The notes under the pieces are model-generated. The model did no database searches, was not told where the DNA came from, and worked only from the letters and a program-made list of their open reading frames with translations. Shown piece after piece: positions 20,880 through 29,372 of a stretch of 64,000 nt of DNA. This DNA comes from Sphingopyxis sp. YF1 (GTDB lineage: Bacteria; Pseudomonadota; Alphaproteobacteria; Sphingomonadales; Sphingomonadaceae). The stretch lies in assembly GCF_022701295.1 (NCBI RefSeq), contig NZ_CP033204.1, positions 4,182,501 through 4,246,500 on the forward strand, written 5' to 3'. Within the stretch, counting starts at the first letter, position 1; the number at the start of each line of letters is the position of its first letter. The position numbers were made by a program, and so were the translations under genes.

Positions 20880-22781
20880 GTGGCGCGGGCGGAGGCCGCG
20901 CGGTCGATGATGCTGGTGCACCGCTCTTTCACCGTCCGGCTTGCCTGTGCGCTGGTGCTCGTCGCGGCGGCCGGGCTCCTGCGTCATGGGCTTGAGCCCT
21001 GGCTCGGCAACGCGCTTCCCTTTCTGTTGTTTGCGCCGGCCATTCTGGCGGCGGCCATTCTCGCCGGGCCTGTCGCGGCTTCGATCGCGATGCTGCCTGC
21101 GCTCGCGCTTGGACTCTATTTCGCGGGCTATCGCGGTGGAGATATCCAGGCGTTCGTCGAAGCGGCGGTGTTTCTGCTGACGGCCGGCGGGATCATCGCC
21201 TTGGCGGCCGGCTTCGAACGAATGCGGGGCCGGATGCGCGAGAGCGATCGGCGCGCCCGGCGCCGCGACGCGGAAGCCGCGCTCGTCGCCGAAGAGCTCA
21301 ATCTTTTGATCGACGGCGCGCAGGGGCATGCCATCTATCTGCTCGATGCCGAAGGGCGGGTGACGATCTGGAACGAGGGAGCCGAGCGCCTCAAGGGCTG
21401 GCGCGAGGAGGAAGTGGTCGGGAAGGATGCCTCGATCTTCTATCCGTCCGATGCGATTGCGGCCGGCAAGCCGGAAGAAGATCTGGCTGTCGCCGCGCGC
21501 GACGGGCGGTTCGAGACCGAGGACTGGCGCGTCCGCAAGGACGGATCGGAGTATCTCGCCGACGTCTCGATCACGGCGCTCAGGAATCGCGATGGTGGCT
21601 TGCGCGGCTTCGCCAAGATCGTCTCGGATATCACCGGGCGTCGTGCGGCTGAAGAGGCCCTCCGATCGCAGGAGAGTCACCTCCGTTCGATCCTCTCGAC
21701 GGTGCCCGACGCGATGGTCGTGATCGACGACGAGGGGTTGATCCTGTCGTTCAGTGCGGCCGCGGAGCGCCTGTTCGGCTATAGGGAGGCGGAACTGCTT
21801 GGGGTCAATGTAAGCCGCCTCATGCCCTCGCCGGACCGCGAGCGGCACGATGCCTATATCAAGCGCTATCTGCAGACCGGAGAGAAGCGGATCATCGGCA
21901 TCGGACGGGTGGTGTTCGCCGAGCGAAAGGACGGATCGACCTTTCCGATGGAGCTGTCGATCGGCGAGGCGGCAGGCGATGTGCATCCGCTGTTCACCGG
22001 TTTCATCCGCGATCTGACCGAACGGCAGCAGACCGAAGCGAGGCTCGAATCGCTCCAGTCCGAACTCATCCACGTCTCGCGCGTCAGTGCGATGGGGACG
22101 ATGGCCTCGACGCTTGCGCACGAACTCAACCAGCCGCTCACTGCGGTCGCCAACTATGTCGAGGCGGTGCGCGATCTGCTTGTCGATCCTGATCCGGCCG
22201 ACATTCCGATGATCCATGATGCGCTCGACGACACGGCGAAGGAAGCGCTGCGCGCCGGCCATATCGTACGGCGCCTGCGCGATTTCGTCGCCCGCGGCGA
22301 AGTCGAGAAGACGATCGAGAAACTGCCGCTGCTGATCAACGAGGCGGCCGTCCTGGGCCTGATGGGCGCGCGCGAGAAGGGGGTAGAACCGCGCTTCGAC
22401 CTCGATCCCTATGCCTCCCCGGTCCTGGTCGACAAGGTTCAGATTCAGCAGGTGCTGATCAACCTTGTCCGCAATGCGGTCGAGGCGATGGCCGCCAGTC
22501 CGGTGCGCCAGCTTACCGTTACCAGTCGCCCCGACCAGCGTGGCTTCGTGCGCGTTATCGTGGCCGACACGGGGCCGGGGGTTGCGCCCGAGGTGGCCGA
22601 GCAGCTGTTTACGGCCTTCGTCAGCACCAAAGCCGAAGGCATGGGCCTCGGCCTGTCGATCTGCCGGACGATCGTCGAGGCGAACGGCGGCCGGATCTGG
22701 ATGGAAGCGCGCGAAGGCGGCGGTACCGAATTTCATTTCACCCTGGTGAGCGCGAAAGCGGAGGACAATGATGTCGGATAG
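20880..22781 (+). CDS. fixL: Haem-PAS oxygen-sensor histidine kinase FixL
   Basis: This is a 633-residue membrane kinase. An N-terminal membrane region (about 16-112) is followed by PAS1 (about 140-255), haem PAS2 (about 262-380), HisKA with phospho-His414 in LAHELNQPL, and the ATPase domain (LINLVRNAVEAM, DTGPGV, GMGLGLSI). PAS2 keeps the haem-proximal His323 (RERHDAYIKRY) and Arg343 (IIGIGRVVF) that bind haem and switch with O2 in rhizobial FixL. The start may be GTG 20880 or ATG 20907/20910, none with a strong ribosome binding site. It overlaps fixJ. Low oxygen should activate it; this is known of the family. Confidence 0.93.
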   Translation: MARAEAARSMMLVHRSFTVRLACALVLVAAAGLLRHGLEPWLGNALPFLLFAPAILAAAILAGPVAASIAMLPALALGLYFAGYRGGDIQAFVEAAVFLLTAGGIIALAAGFERMRGRMRESDRRARRRDAEAALVAEELNLLIDGAQGHAIYLLDAEGRVTIWNEGAERLKGWREEEVVGKDASIFYPSDAIAAGKPEEDLAVAARDGRFETEDWRVRKDGSEYLADVSITALRNRDGGLRGFAKIVSDITGRRAAEEALRSQESHLRSILSTVPDAMVVIDDEGLILSFSAAAERLFGYREAELLGVNVSRLMPSPDRERHDAYIKRYLQTGEKRIIGIGRVVFAERKDGSTFPMELSIGEAAGDVHPLFTGFIRDLTERQQTEARLESLQSELIHVSRVSAMGTMASTLAHELNQPLTAVANYVEAVRDLLVDPDPADIPMIHDALDDTAKEALRAGHIVRRLRDFVARGEVEKTIEKLPLLINEAAVLGLMGAREKGVEPRFDLDPYASPVLVDKVQIQQVLINLVRNAVEAMAASPVRQLTVTSRPDQRGFVRVIVADTGPGVAPEVAEQLFTAFVSTKAEGMGLGLSICRTIVEANGGRIWMEAREGGGTEFHFTLVSAKAEDNDVG

Positions 22782-23385
22782 AAAGCTCGTGCATATCGTC
22801 GATGACGAGGATGCGATCCGGCGGTCGGCGAGCTTCATGCTGAAGACATCGGGCTATGTCGTCGAGACCTGGCCGAGCGGTGCGGCCTTCCTCAAGGAAA
22901 TCGGCCATGTCCCGGAAGGATGTGTACTGCTCGACGTGCGCATGCCCGAGATGGACGGGCTCGAGGTCCAGCAGGCGCTCCTCGATCGCGGGGTGATGAT
23001 GCCCGTCATCGTCCTGACCGGCCATGCCGATGTGTCGATCGCGGTGCGCGCGATGAAGGCCGGCGCCGTCGACTTCCTGGAAAAGCCGTTCGAGAAGGCC
23101 GTTCTGATCGCTGCAATCGAAACTGCCTTCGCGCGCATCGCCTCGGCGGATGGCGCCGCGGCGCGCGCGGCAGAAGCCGATGTCATTCTGGCCGTGCTGA
23201 CGCCGCGCGAGCGCGAGGTACTCGAGGGGCTCGCGCAAGGGCTCCCGAACAAGACGATCGCCTATGATCTCGGCATTTCGCCGCGCACGGTCGAGGTCCA
23301 TCGTGCCAACCTCATGGCAAAGCTCGATGTCCGTAGCCTCTCGGACGCGCTCAGGCTGGCTTTTGCGGCGGGTCTCGGCGCCTGA
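22771..23385 (+). CDS. fixJ: FixJ response regulator
   Basis: This 204-residue regulator has a receiver domain (acidic DDED pocket, phospho-Asp55 in LLDVRMPEMDG, switch Thr in VLTGHAD, Lys in FLEKPFEK) and a NarL/LuxR-type HTH (LTPREREVLEGLAQGLPNKTIAYDLGISPRTVEVHRANLM). It receives phosphate from FixL and activates promoters. The second of two tandem ATGs (22771) has GGAGG at 6 bases; the gene overlaps fixL by 11 bp, so they form an operon. Candidate FixJ boxes occur upstream of several neighbouring units. Confidence 0.93.
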   Translation: MSDRKLVHIVDDEDAIRRSASFMLKTSGYVVETWPSGAAFLKEIGHVPEGCVLLDVRMPEMDGLEVQQALLDRGVMMPVIVLTGHADVSIAVRAMKAGAVDFLEKPFEKAVLIAAIETAFARIASADGAAARAAEADVILAVLTPREREVLEGLAQGLPNKTIAYDLGISPRTVEVHRANLMAKLDVRSLSDALRLAFAAGLGA

Positions 23386-23390
23386 GTCCA

Positions 23391-23433
23391 TGCGGACATT
23401 ACGTAGCGACCCCTCGTGCGTGCGCCGCTAGAG
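23391..23433 (+). promoter_or_regulatory. Candidate FixJ-type promoter, site D
   Basis: TGCGGACATTACGT (23391-23404) is followed after 23 bases by CTAGAG (23428-23433). The orphan LuxR-type gene starts 67 bases downstream of the first element's first base. This site is the least like the others in its right half. It sits directly behind the fixJ stop codon, so the small regulator probably has its own promoter. Confidence 0.5.
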
Positions 23434-23457
23434 CTGGCGCATCGGGAGGATCGATGC

Positions 23458-23775
23458 ATGGCGGCCCGCACTGGAGACGATATGGCCACCGCGAGGGGTC
23501 GCCCGGCCGGATCCGCATGGTCGGCCGGGTTTCGCAAGCGCGGGGCGCGACCGGACATCGACTTGCTGACACGCCGCGAGGTCGAGGTGATCGCCGGGCT
23601 GGTCCGCGGGCTCACGAACAAGCAGATCGGCGCCGATCTGGGGATCAGCCATCGCACCGTCGAGATTCATCGTTCGCGCCTGATGCGCAAACTCGGCGTC
23701 TCGACGCTGGCTGCGCTCCTTGGATTGGTCATTCCGCAGCGGGCCCGCATCGAAGCGCGGCTGCGCGGCGGCTGA
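23458..23775 (+). CDS. Small LuxR-type DNA-binding regulator without receiver
   Basis: This 105-residue protein is almost only an HTH domain: LLTRREVEVIAGLVRGLTNKQIGADLGISHRTVEIHRSRLMRKL at about residues 36-78. The N-terminal 30 residues are basic and low in complexity. It lacks a receiver domain, so it could compete with FixJ for similar sites or act constitutively; this is inferred from HTH similarity and position. ATG 23458 has GGGAGG at 7 bases. It follows fixJ and is convergent with the NRAMP gene. Confidence 0.82.
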   Translation: MAARTGDDMATARGRPAGSAWSAGFRKRGARPDIDLLTRREVEVIAGLVRGLTNKQIGADLGISHRTVEIHRSRLMRKLGVSTLAALLGLVIPQRARIEARLRGG

Positions 23776-23779
23776 CCGG

Positions 23780-25111
23780 TCAGCCGCGCCCGCTCAGAAC
23801 GAAAAAGAAGAAGAGGCAGGAGGCTGCGGCCATGACCGCCGTCGCCGCCCAGCCGCCCCATGTCTGTCGGCGCGATACGACAAGGCGGCCCATCGCGCGC
23901 GGATTGCGGGCGATCAGCATCATGACCGCCATCAGGGGCGCCGCGAGCACTCCGTTGACGACGGCCGCCCAGTAGAGCGCGCGCGCAGGATCGATCCCGA
24001 GCATCGACAGCGAGGCTCCGGCAAGCGTGGTCGCCGCGATCGTTCCATAGAAGAGTCGCGCGGAAAGCGGCTTGGCATCGAGGCTGCCCGCGATGCCCGC
24101 CATCTCGGTCACGGCATAGGCGGCCGATCCGGCGAGCACCGGCACGGCGAGAAGGCCGGTGCCGATGATTCCGAGCGCGAACATCGCGAAAGCGAACTGC
24201 CCGGCGACCGGACGGAGCGCTTCGGCCGCCTGCGCCGATGTCGCGATGTCGCTGATGCCCTCGGCGTGCAGCGTCGCGGCGGTGGCGAAGACGATCGCGA
24301 GCGAGATGATCGTGCTGAACGCCATGCCGGTGAGCGTGTCGAGCCGGATGCGCTTCAGTTCGGGACCCGCCGCAGCCGGGGTCAGGCAGAGCGGCTTGGC
24401 GTGGCGGCGGTGCTGCTCCTCGATTTCCTGACCCGCCTGCCAGAAGAAGAGATAGGGGCTGATCGTCGTGCCGAGAATGGCCACGAAGGCCGTCGCATAG
24501 GCGGCATTGAGTTCGATGTGGGGAAGCACGAGAGCGCCGAGCGCCTTGCCCCAGGGGACATGGACGACGAACAGAACCGCGACATAGGTGAAGAGGGTCA
24601 GCGTCGTCCATTTGAGGATAGATGCATAGCGCGGATAGCTGAGCCCGACTTCGAGCACGATGCTGACGATACCGAACAGCAAGGTGTAGAGCCCGGCGCT
24701 ACCGCCCGCGAGAAGCGCGAGGGCGGCCCCCATCGCCGCGAGATCGGCACCGAGGTTGATGATGTTGGCGACGAGCAGCAGCGAGACCATCGACCAGAGC
24801 AGCGGGCGCGGATAGTGACGCCGCAGGTTGCGCGCGATCCCGGCTCCGGTGACGCGGCCGATCTCGGCGGCAACCTCCTGGATCGCGACCATCAGCGGAA
24901 AGCTGAGGACGAAGGTCCATGACAGCCGGTAGCCGAAGGCGGCCCCGATCTGGCTGTGCGTGCCGATGCCGCTGGGATCGTCGTCGGCCGCTCCGGCTAT
25001 CAGGCCCGGTCCGAGGGTGCGGACGAGGGCGATCGGACCTCGTGGCGATTCCGGCTCGGTTTCGGCACCTTTCGCCGTCATCGGCGTGGCTTCGGCGGGC
25101 GGGGAGTGCAT
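23780..25111 (-). CDS. NRAMP-family metal transporter
   Basis: This is a 443-residue inner-membrane protein with about 11 helices. The first helix signature GPGLIAGAADDDPSGIGTHSQIG is an NRAMP-related metal-binding loop in which the canonical Asp-Pro-Gly-Asn is replaced by DPSG, as in NRAMP-related magnesium- or aluminium-type transporters. The partner helix has NTxS-like TTISPYLFFWQAGQE. A divalent cation substrate is likely but not identifiable. The start at 25111 lies 5 bp after the MgtC-like gene; 25081 is an alternative. It is the last gene of a four-gene operon. Confidence 0.85.
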   Translation of the reverse strand: MHSPPAEATPMTAKGAETEPESPRGPIALVRTLGPGLIAGAADDDPSGIGTHSQIGAAFGYRLSWTFVLSFPLMVAIQEVAAEIGRVTGAGIARNLRRHYPRPLLWSMVSLLLVANIINLGADLAAMGAALALLAGGSAGLYTLLFGIVSIVLEVGLSYPRYASILKWTTLTLFTYVAVLFVVHVPWGKALGALVLPHIELNAAYATAFVAILGTTISPYLFFWQAGQEIEEQHRRHAKPLCLTPAAAGPELKRIRLDTLTGMAFSTIISLAIVFATAATLHAEGISDIATSAQAAEALRPVAGQFAFAMFALGIIGTGLLAVPVLAGSAAYAVTEMAGIAGSLDAKPLSARLFYGTIAATTLAGASLSMLGIDPARALYWAAVVNGVLAAPLMAVMMLIARNPRAMGRLVVSRRQTWGGWAATAVMAAASCLFFFFVLSGRG

Positions 25112-25115
25112 CGCG

Positions 25116-26390
25116 TCAGACCAGCAGGACCGGAACGAGCGCGAGGCTTGCCGCAACGCCGAGGACGAGGGGCGCCGCGAGTTTCCAGCCCTTGTGCCAT
25201 CCCGCGACGGCGACCGCCGTTGCGCCCTTGAACAATGTGTTGGCGAGCACTGGAGCGATGATGACGATCGTCGCCAGCTGGCCTTCGAGCATATTCGCGG
25301 GAAGCGATCCAACCGTGATGATCGCCGAATCGACGTCGGCCAGACCGGAGAGCGCAATGACCAGTGCGAGCCCCTTCTCGCCCACCAGGGCCATCATCCA
25401 GCGCGCGCCGACGGTTATGAGCATGACCAGCAGCATCAGGCCGATGGCTGGCGCGAGGCGGAACGGGTTTTTGAGTTCGACCGGGTGCTCGGTTCGGGAT
25501 GATCGCTGCCCGCGAAAGGCCCAGGCCACCGCCCCCGCACTGACCAGCGCGGCCGGCGCGGCGACCCAGGCGAAAGCGGGCATGGCAGCAGGTGCAAGGA
25601 CGAGTGTAAGGATGATCGCTCGCACAAGCATGACCGCCGACGCGGCTCCGATCCCCGCGATCGCCATCGCCTGACTTTCCTCGCCGTCGCGGACCCGCAT
25701 CGCGAGCGCGGCGGTCACCGCTGTCGACGAAACCATGGCGCCGGTTGCCGCCATGATGAGCGTCCCGCGCGCCGTTCCGAAGCGTTTGGCGGCAACATAG
25801 CCGAGAAACGAGAAGCCAGAGACGAAGACGACCACAAGCCACAATTGGCGGGGGTTCCAGGCGTCATAGGGACCATAGGCCTGGTCGGGCAGCAGCGGCA
25901 ATATGGCGAGCGCGATCAGGGCGAAGCGGGCGATCGCACCGATCTCGACGTCGCTGAGGCCCGCAAGCCAGCCGTGCAACTCGGACCGCAGCGCGAGGAT
26001 CATCGTCGTTGCGGCCGCCACGATCGTCGCGGTTTGCGCCTCGCCGCTCGCCGCCAGATAGCCGCAGCCGACCGTGATCAGCGCGGCGAGGCTCGTCGTT
26101 CCGCTGAGCTGGTCGGGGCTGCGGGCCGTCTTGGCATAGCCGATCAGCACGAGAATTGCCGCCGCAGCCAGCAGGATTGCGGCGTGGGCAGCGCTTCGCT
26201 CCATGATCGTTCCCGCGAGGCCACCCGCAAGCCCCAGCAGGGCGAAGGTGCGAATGCCCGCGAAACGGCTGCCTACCGGTGCGTTGCGGAGAGTCCAGCC
26301 GCGCTGGACGCCGACGAGAAGCCCGAGCAGAAGCGCTAGGCCGAGACCTGCGGCGGGGGCCAGGATTGCGGGAATGGCGATGTCGGGCAT
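25116..26390 (-). CDS. MgtC/DUF4010 membrane protein
   Basis: This 424-residue inner-membrane protein combines an N-terminal MgtC-like domain (LALLLGLLVGVQRGWTLR, AGIRTFALLGLAGGL, about residues 14-145) with a C-terminal DUF4010 domain (about 180-420, including VSSTAVTAALAMR and LSGLADVDSAIITVGSL). MgtC proteins are tied to magnesium limitation and ATP synthase control; DUF4010 fusions are uncharacterised. It lies between the DksA-like gene (21-bp gap) and NRAMP (4 bases between stop and start), which suggests a metal-homeostasis operon. Confidence 0.83.
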   Translation of the reverse strand: MPDIAIPAILAPAAGLGLALLLGLLVGVQRGWTLRNAPVGSRFAGIRTFALLGLAGGLAGTIMERSAAHAAILLAAAAILVLIGYAKTARSPDQLSGTTSLAALITVGCGYLAASGEAQTATIVAAATTMILALRSELHGWLAGLSDVEIGAIARFALIALAILPLLPDQAYGPYDAWNPRQLWLVVVFVSGFSFLGYVAAKRFGTARGTLIMAATGAMVSSTAVTAALAMRVRDGEESQAMAIAGIGAASAVMLVRAIILTLVLAPAAMPAFAWVAAPAALVSAGAVAWAFRGQRSSRTEHPVELKNPFRLAPAIGLMLLVMLITVGARWMMALVGEKGLALVIALSGLADVDSAIITVGSLPANMLEGQLATIVIIAPVLANTLFKGATAVAVAGWHKGWKLAAPLVLGVAASLALVPVLLV

Positions 26391-26411
26391 GGCGGGCGGC
26401 GGCCGGACGCG

Positions 26412-26744
26412 TCAGTCGCCGAACTCGCGCTCGCATTCGATGCAATGCGCCGCCGTCGGCATCGCTTCGAGCCGCGCGGCATCGATCGGAATCCCGCACG
26501 ACGTGCAAAGGCCGTATCGCCCGGCGTCGAGGCGCGCGAGCGCATGGCGGATCGCCTGCATCTCCTCGGCGGCGGCACGTTCTTCGGCGTCGAGAATCTC
26601 GCGGCCCTCGCGTTCGGTCGCCTGTTCGCCGAAATCATCGTCGAGCGGCGTTCGCTGTTCGCCTTCGATCCGCTCGACCTGCGCCGCCAGCCGCGCGAGA
26701 CGCGCGGTCAGATCGGCCCGGATTTCCGCCAGATTGTGCATCAC
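26412..26744 (-). CDS. DksA/TraR-type zinc-finger protein
   Basis: This 110-residue protein has an N-terminal coiled-coil helix pair (residues 1-75, acidic EGEQRTPLDDDFGEQATEREG in the turn) and a C4 zinc finger CTSCG...CIEC at about 80-105, typical of DksA-like proteins that bind the RNA polymerase secondary channel. The coiled-coil tip lacks the exact DxxDxA of DksA, so an effect on stringent control cannot be assumed. Its ATG overlaps the DUF465 stop by 4 bp. Confidence 0.87.
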   Translation of the reverse strand: MMHNLAEIRADLTARLARLAAQVERIEGEQRTPLDDDFGEQATEREGREILDAEERAAAEEMQAIRHALARLDAGRYGLCTSCGIPIDAARLEAMPTAAHCIECEREFGD

Positions 26745-26989
26745 AGCGTCTCCTCGTCCGCAATAAGGCTCGAGACTTCGTCGAGCAGGAGCAGCCTCTC
26801 TTTCTTCAGCTCTTCGAGCCTCTCGTTGGAAACTGCGTCGAGGCCCGCCTCGGCGCGCCGGATCTGCGCCTCGAGATCGTGATGATCGCTGGCGAGCTTT
26901 CGGAAACGCTCGTTCCCAAGCTTCAGCGCATGAAGCGTCGGGCCGTGATCCGGAAACAGCGCGTGCAGGTCGTGTCCGGCTTCACTCAT
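26741..26989 (-). CDS. DUF465 (YdcH-like) small helical protein
   Basis: This 82-residue all-helical protein is HALFPDHGPTLHALKLGNERFRKLASDHHDLEAQIRRAE and so on, ending in ELKKERLLLLDEVSSLI, which matches the DUF465/YdcH family (SlyX-like coiled coil). Function unknown. It is the first gene of the operon DUF465, DksA-like, MgtC/DUF4010, NRAMP. On its upstream side at 27090-27110 are TACGTAT and TTGCGTAAT motifs that partly resemble the FixJ-type box, but at a longer distance. Confidence 0.8.
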   Translation of the reverse strand: MSEAGHDLHALFPDHGPTLHALKLGNERFRKLASDHHDLEAQIRRAEAGLDAVSNERLEELKKERLLLLDEVSSLIADEETL

Positions 26990-27237
26990 CGTCCATTCCT
27001 TTCATCGGCGAACAGGTCATCCGGTCGATTCCTTGCGCCCGCGCGCGCCTGCTGTCGTTACGCAAAAGCCCTTACGCCGCGCTTCCCCAGCATACGTACA
27101 GTTGCGTAATCATGGACCCGCGACGCGCCGCTATCCGAGCAGCATGAAGGATCTACGACTCGGTTTCGCGTCCACGAACCGCCGTCATGGCCGTGCTTGC
27201 GTTCGACCGTGCGGTCCGCGGGCATGGGAGGCATGAG

Positions 27238-27366
27238 ATGAGCAATTGCGCGTCCTGTCCGGTCCGTTGCCGCGCCATCTGCGACGACCTCGACGCTGAA
27301 AAGGTGGAGGCGGCGCATTGCCGATCGGCCCCGCGTCGCGGTCATGGCGGGCTGAGATGGTTATGA
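27238..27366 (+). CDS. 42-residue Cys-rich stub resembling FnrN N-terminus
   Basis: This short frame has a strong GGGAGG before its ATG. It encodes MSNCASCPVRCRAICDDL followed by a short basic tail. C4-X2-C7-X7-C15 is the spacing of the iron-sulfur cysteines at the N-terminus of FnrN/Fnr-type oxygen regulators, and the following CDDLDAEKVEA fits the same proteins. The cyclic-nucleotide-like and HTH domains are absent. It may be a truncated fnrN remnant or a real small Fe-S or metal protein. Its TGA overlaps the start of the transpeptidase gene. Confidence 0.5.
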   Translation: MSNCASCPVRCRAICDDLDAEKVEAAHCRSAPRRGHGGLRWL

Positions 27367-28340
27367 TGCGGAGGGCAAAACGAAAGGCAATGCTGCTCCT
27401 CGGTGCAGTGCTGCTGGGCCCCTTGGCGGTCGCAGCCGCGGCCGCGCCTCCGCCCGAGTCAGGGCAGAGCGTCATGGTGGCGGCAGAAAGGATGAAACCC
27501 GGCGACTATATCTGGGCGCCCGAGATAGCGCCGCAGGGGCCGCTGCTCATGATCGTCAGCCTGACGACCCAGCGCGCGACGCTCTATCGCAATGGTGTGC
27601 CGATCGCGATCACGACCGTCTCGACCGGCAAGCCGGGACACGAGACGCCGACGGGAGTGTTCACGATCCTCCAGCGCCAGGTCGAGCATTATTCGAGCCT
27701 CTACGACAATGCCCCCATGCCCTATATGCAGCGGCTGACCTGGGGCGGGGTCGCTCTGCACGGCGGCACGCTGCCGGGCTATCCCGCGTCGCACGGCTGC
27801 ATCCGCCTTCCGCAGGCGTTTGCGCGGCTTCTCTATGGCGTCACCCGCCTCGGGATGACGGTGATCGTTACCGACGCGGCGGCGATTCCGCGCGCGGCGC
27901 CTGCCGACCCGCTGCTCCGGTCGGACAGGTCGCCCGCACAAGGGGCGACGATGTGGAATCCGGAACGCGCGCCGAGCGGCCCGGTCTCGATCATCGTCAG
28001 CGGCACCGATCGCCGCATGCTCGTCTTGCGGAGCGGAATCGTGATCGGATCGGCGCCGGTCCGGATCGATGGTCCGGTGACCGGAGCTTCGGCTTTCCTG
28101 ATGCGGGCAGGCGATGCTGGTGAAGCCTCCTGGCTCGAAATACCGATGCCGGGGGCCATCGCCGCCGCTTCGCCGACCGGCTTTGCCGGCCGCGTCCATG
28201 TCGCGGACGATGTGCGCGCGCTGGTGGCGCCGTTGCTCGTGCCGGGAACGAGCGTGATCATTGCGCCCGATTCGCTTCGCGCGGCCGATACCGAGCCGAT
28301 CGAGCTTCTCGACAGCGACGGTGGGCCGCCGGCGCGATGA
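27363..28340 (+). CDS. L,D-transpeptidase (YkuD domain)
   Basis: This exported protein of about 325 residues forms or edits 3-3 peptidoglycan cross-links or anchors proteins to the wall. A signal peptide (MMRRAKRKAMLLLGAVLLGPLAVAAAAA) precedes a YkuD domain (about 45-165) with catalytic motif HGGTLPGYPASHGCIRLP. A second, unrecognised beta-rich half (about 195-315) follows. Starts at 27357, 27363 and 27366 are all possible; TGATG overlap with the 42-residue stub suggests translational coupling and favours 27363 or 27366. Confidence 0.88.
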   Translation: MMRRAKRKAMLLLGAVLLGPLAVAAAAAPPPESGQSVMVAAERMKPGDYIWAPEIAPQGPLLMIVSLTTQRATLYRNGVPIAITTVSTGKPGHETPTGVFTILQRQVEHYSSLYDNAPMPYMQRLTWGGVALHGGTLPGYPASHGCIRLPQAFARLLYGVTRLGMTVIVTDAAAIPRAAPADPLLRSDRSPAQGATMWNPERAPSGPVSIIVSGTDRRMLVLRSGIVIGSAPVRIDGPVTGASAFLMRAGDAGEASWLEIPMPGAIAAASPTGFAGRVHVADDVRALVAPLLVPGTSVIIAPDSLRAADTEPIELLDSDGGPPAR

Positions 28341-28372
28341 TCGACGAAGGGGAGGCGGCAGTGGCCTCCATA

Positions 28373-28415
28373 TCCGTATCATTGCGCATATCGGCCCGCG
28401 AGCGCCGCTCATAGG
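28373..28415 (+). promoter_or_regulatory. Candidate FixJ-type promoter, site E
   Basis: TCCGTATCATTGCG (28373-28386) is followed after 23 bases by CATAGG (28410-28415). The universal stress protein gene starts at 28442. The first element differs from site C at only two of 14 positions. Confidence 0.55.
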
Positions 28416-28441
28416 CTGCAACCGGAAGAAGGAGATGGGCC

Positions 28442-29236
28442 ATGAAGAATATCCTTTTGCTGGTGCATGACGATCATGGCCAGGAAGCAAGGCTGCAGGC
28501 GGCGCTCGACATCGCGCGGGCGGTCGAGGGGCACCTCACCTGCATCGACGTCACGCCCTATCCGGTGATCGCCGGCGATGGGTTCGGCTTTGCCGAGACC
28601 GTGGTCGTGCTCGACGAGCGCGAAAGCGAGGCGAAGAACAAGGCGGCGATCAGCGATCGCCTGTCGCGCGAGGATGTCAGCTGGAGCTGGATCGACGTGA
28701 TGGACGAGATCGCGGGCGCGGTGCTCGACGCGGCGGACCTCGCCGACCTGATTGTCCTCAACTGCGCGCTCGACGGGTTCCCGCTGCCCGATATGCGCGA
28801 CATCACGAGCCGCATCGTCGCGCGCGCGAGTGCGCCGGTCCTTGCCGTGCCCGGGGGGCTTGAGCGGTTCGAACTCGAACGCGCGCTGGTTGCGTGGGAT
28901 GGCCGTCCCTCTTCGGCGGCAGCTCTTCGCGCCGCGGTGCCCCTCCTCGCCTTCGCGAAGGAGGTCGAGATCTTCACCGCGCAGGGACCCGACACTCATA
29001 TCGCGCCGGAGGAAGCGGCGCTCTATCTGTCGCGCCACGGAATCAGGGCGGTGGTCCGATCGACCGACATCGGCAAATTCCATGCCGATTTTCTGATCGC
29101 GGACGAGGCGGTGCTGTTCGGCGCCGATTATATCGTCATGGGCGCATATGGTCGCGGGCGGCTGCGCGAGACGTTCGGCGGCACGACCAGGAATCTGCTC
29201 ACCAAGAACAAACATGCCTTGCTGATGAGTCATTGA
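28442..29236 (+). CDS. Tandem universal stress protein
   Basis: This 264-residue cytoplasmic protein has two UspA domains. The N-terminal domain (1-140, KNILLLVHDDHG) is degenerate. The C-terminal domain keeps the ATP-binding GAYGRGRLRETFGGTTRNLL (G-X2-G-X9-G-T) at about 237-256. Tandem Usp proteins are frequent members of low-oxygen regulons. AAGGAG lies 8 bases before the ATG, and FixJ-box candidate E lies upstream. Reading is monocistronic or into the receiver gene 136 bp later. Confidence 0.92.
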   Translation: MKNILLLVHDDHGQEARLQAALDIARAVEGHLTCIDVTPYPVIAGDGFGFAETVVVLDERESEAKNKAAISDRLSREDVSWSWIDVMDEIAGAVLDAADLADLIVLNCALDGFPLPDMRDITSRIVARASAPVLAVPGGLERFELERALVAWDGRPSSAAALRAAVPLLAFAKEVEIFTAQGPDTHIAPEEAALYLSRHGIRAVVRSTDIGKFHADFLIADEAVLFGADYIVMGAYGRGRLRETFGGTTRNLLTKNKHALLMSH

Positions 29237-29372
29237 TGCGGCTTTCCTCTGTCGGCCGGCTTCGGGCTCGCTTCTGCGACCGGGTGAGCCCGAAGAGCCC
29301 CGGATATTCCTTTGAATGCAGCCGTCCGAACGGCTCGGCCTCGACACTGCAGCGGCGACAGGGACCAGAGAC

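Noticed and set aside
26990..27236. Small frames before the 42-residue stub, including one from ATG 27144
   Set aside because: No ribosome binding site and no motif; the TACGTAT and TTGCGTAAT sequences here only partly fit the FixJ-type geometry.
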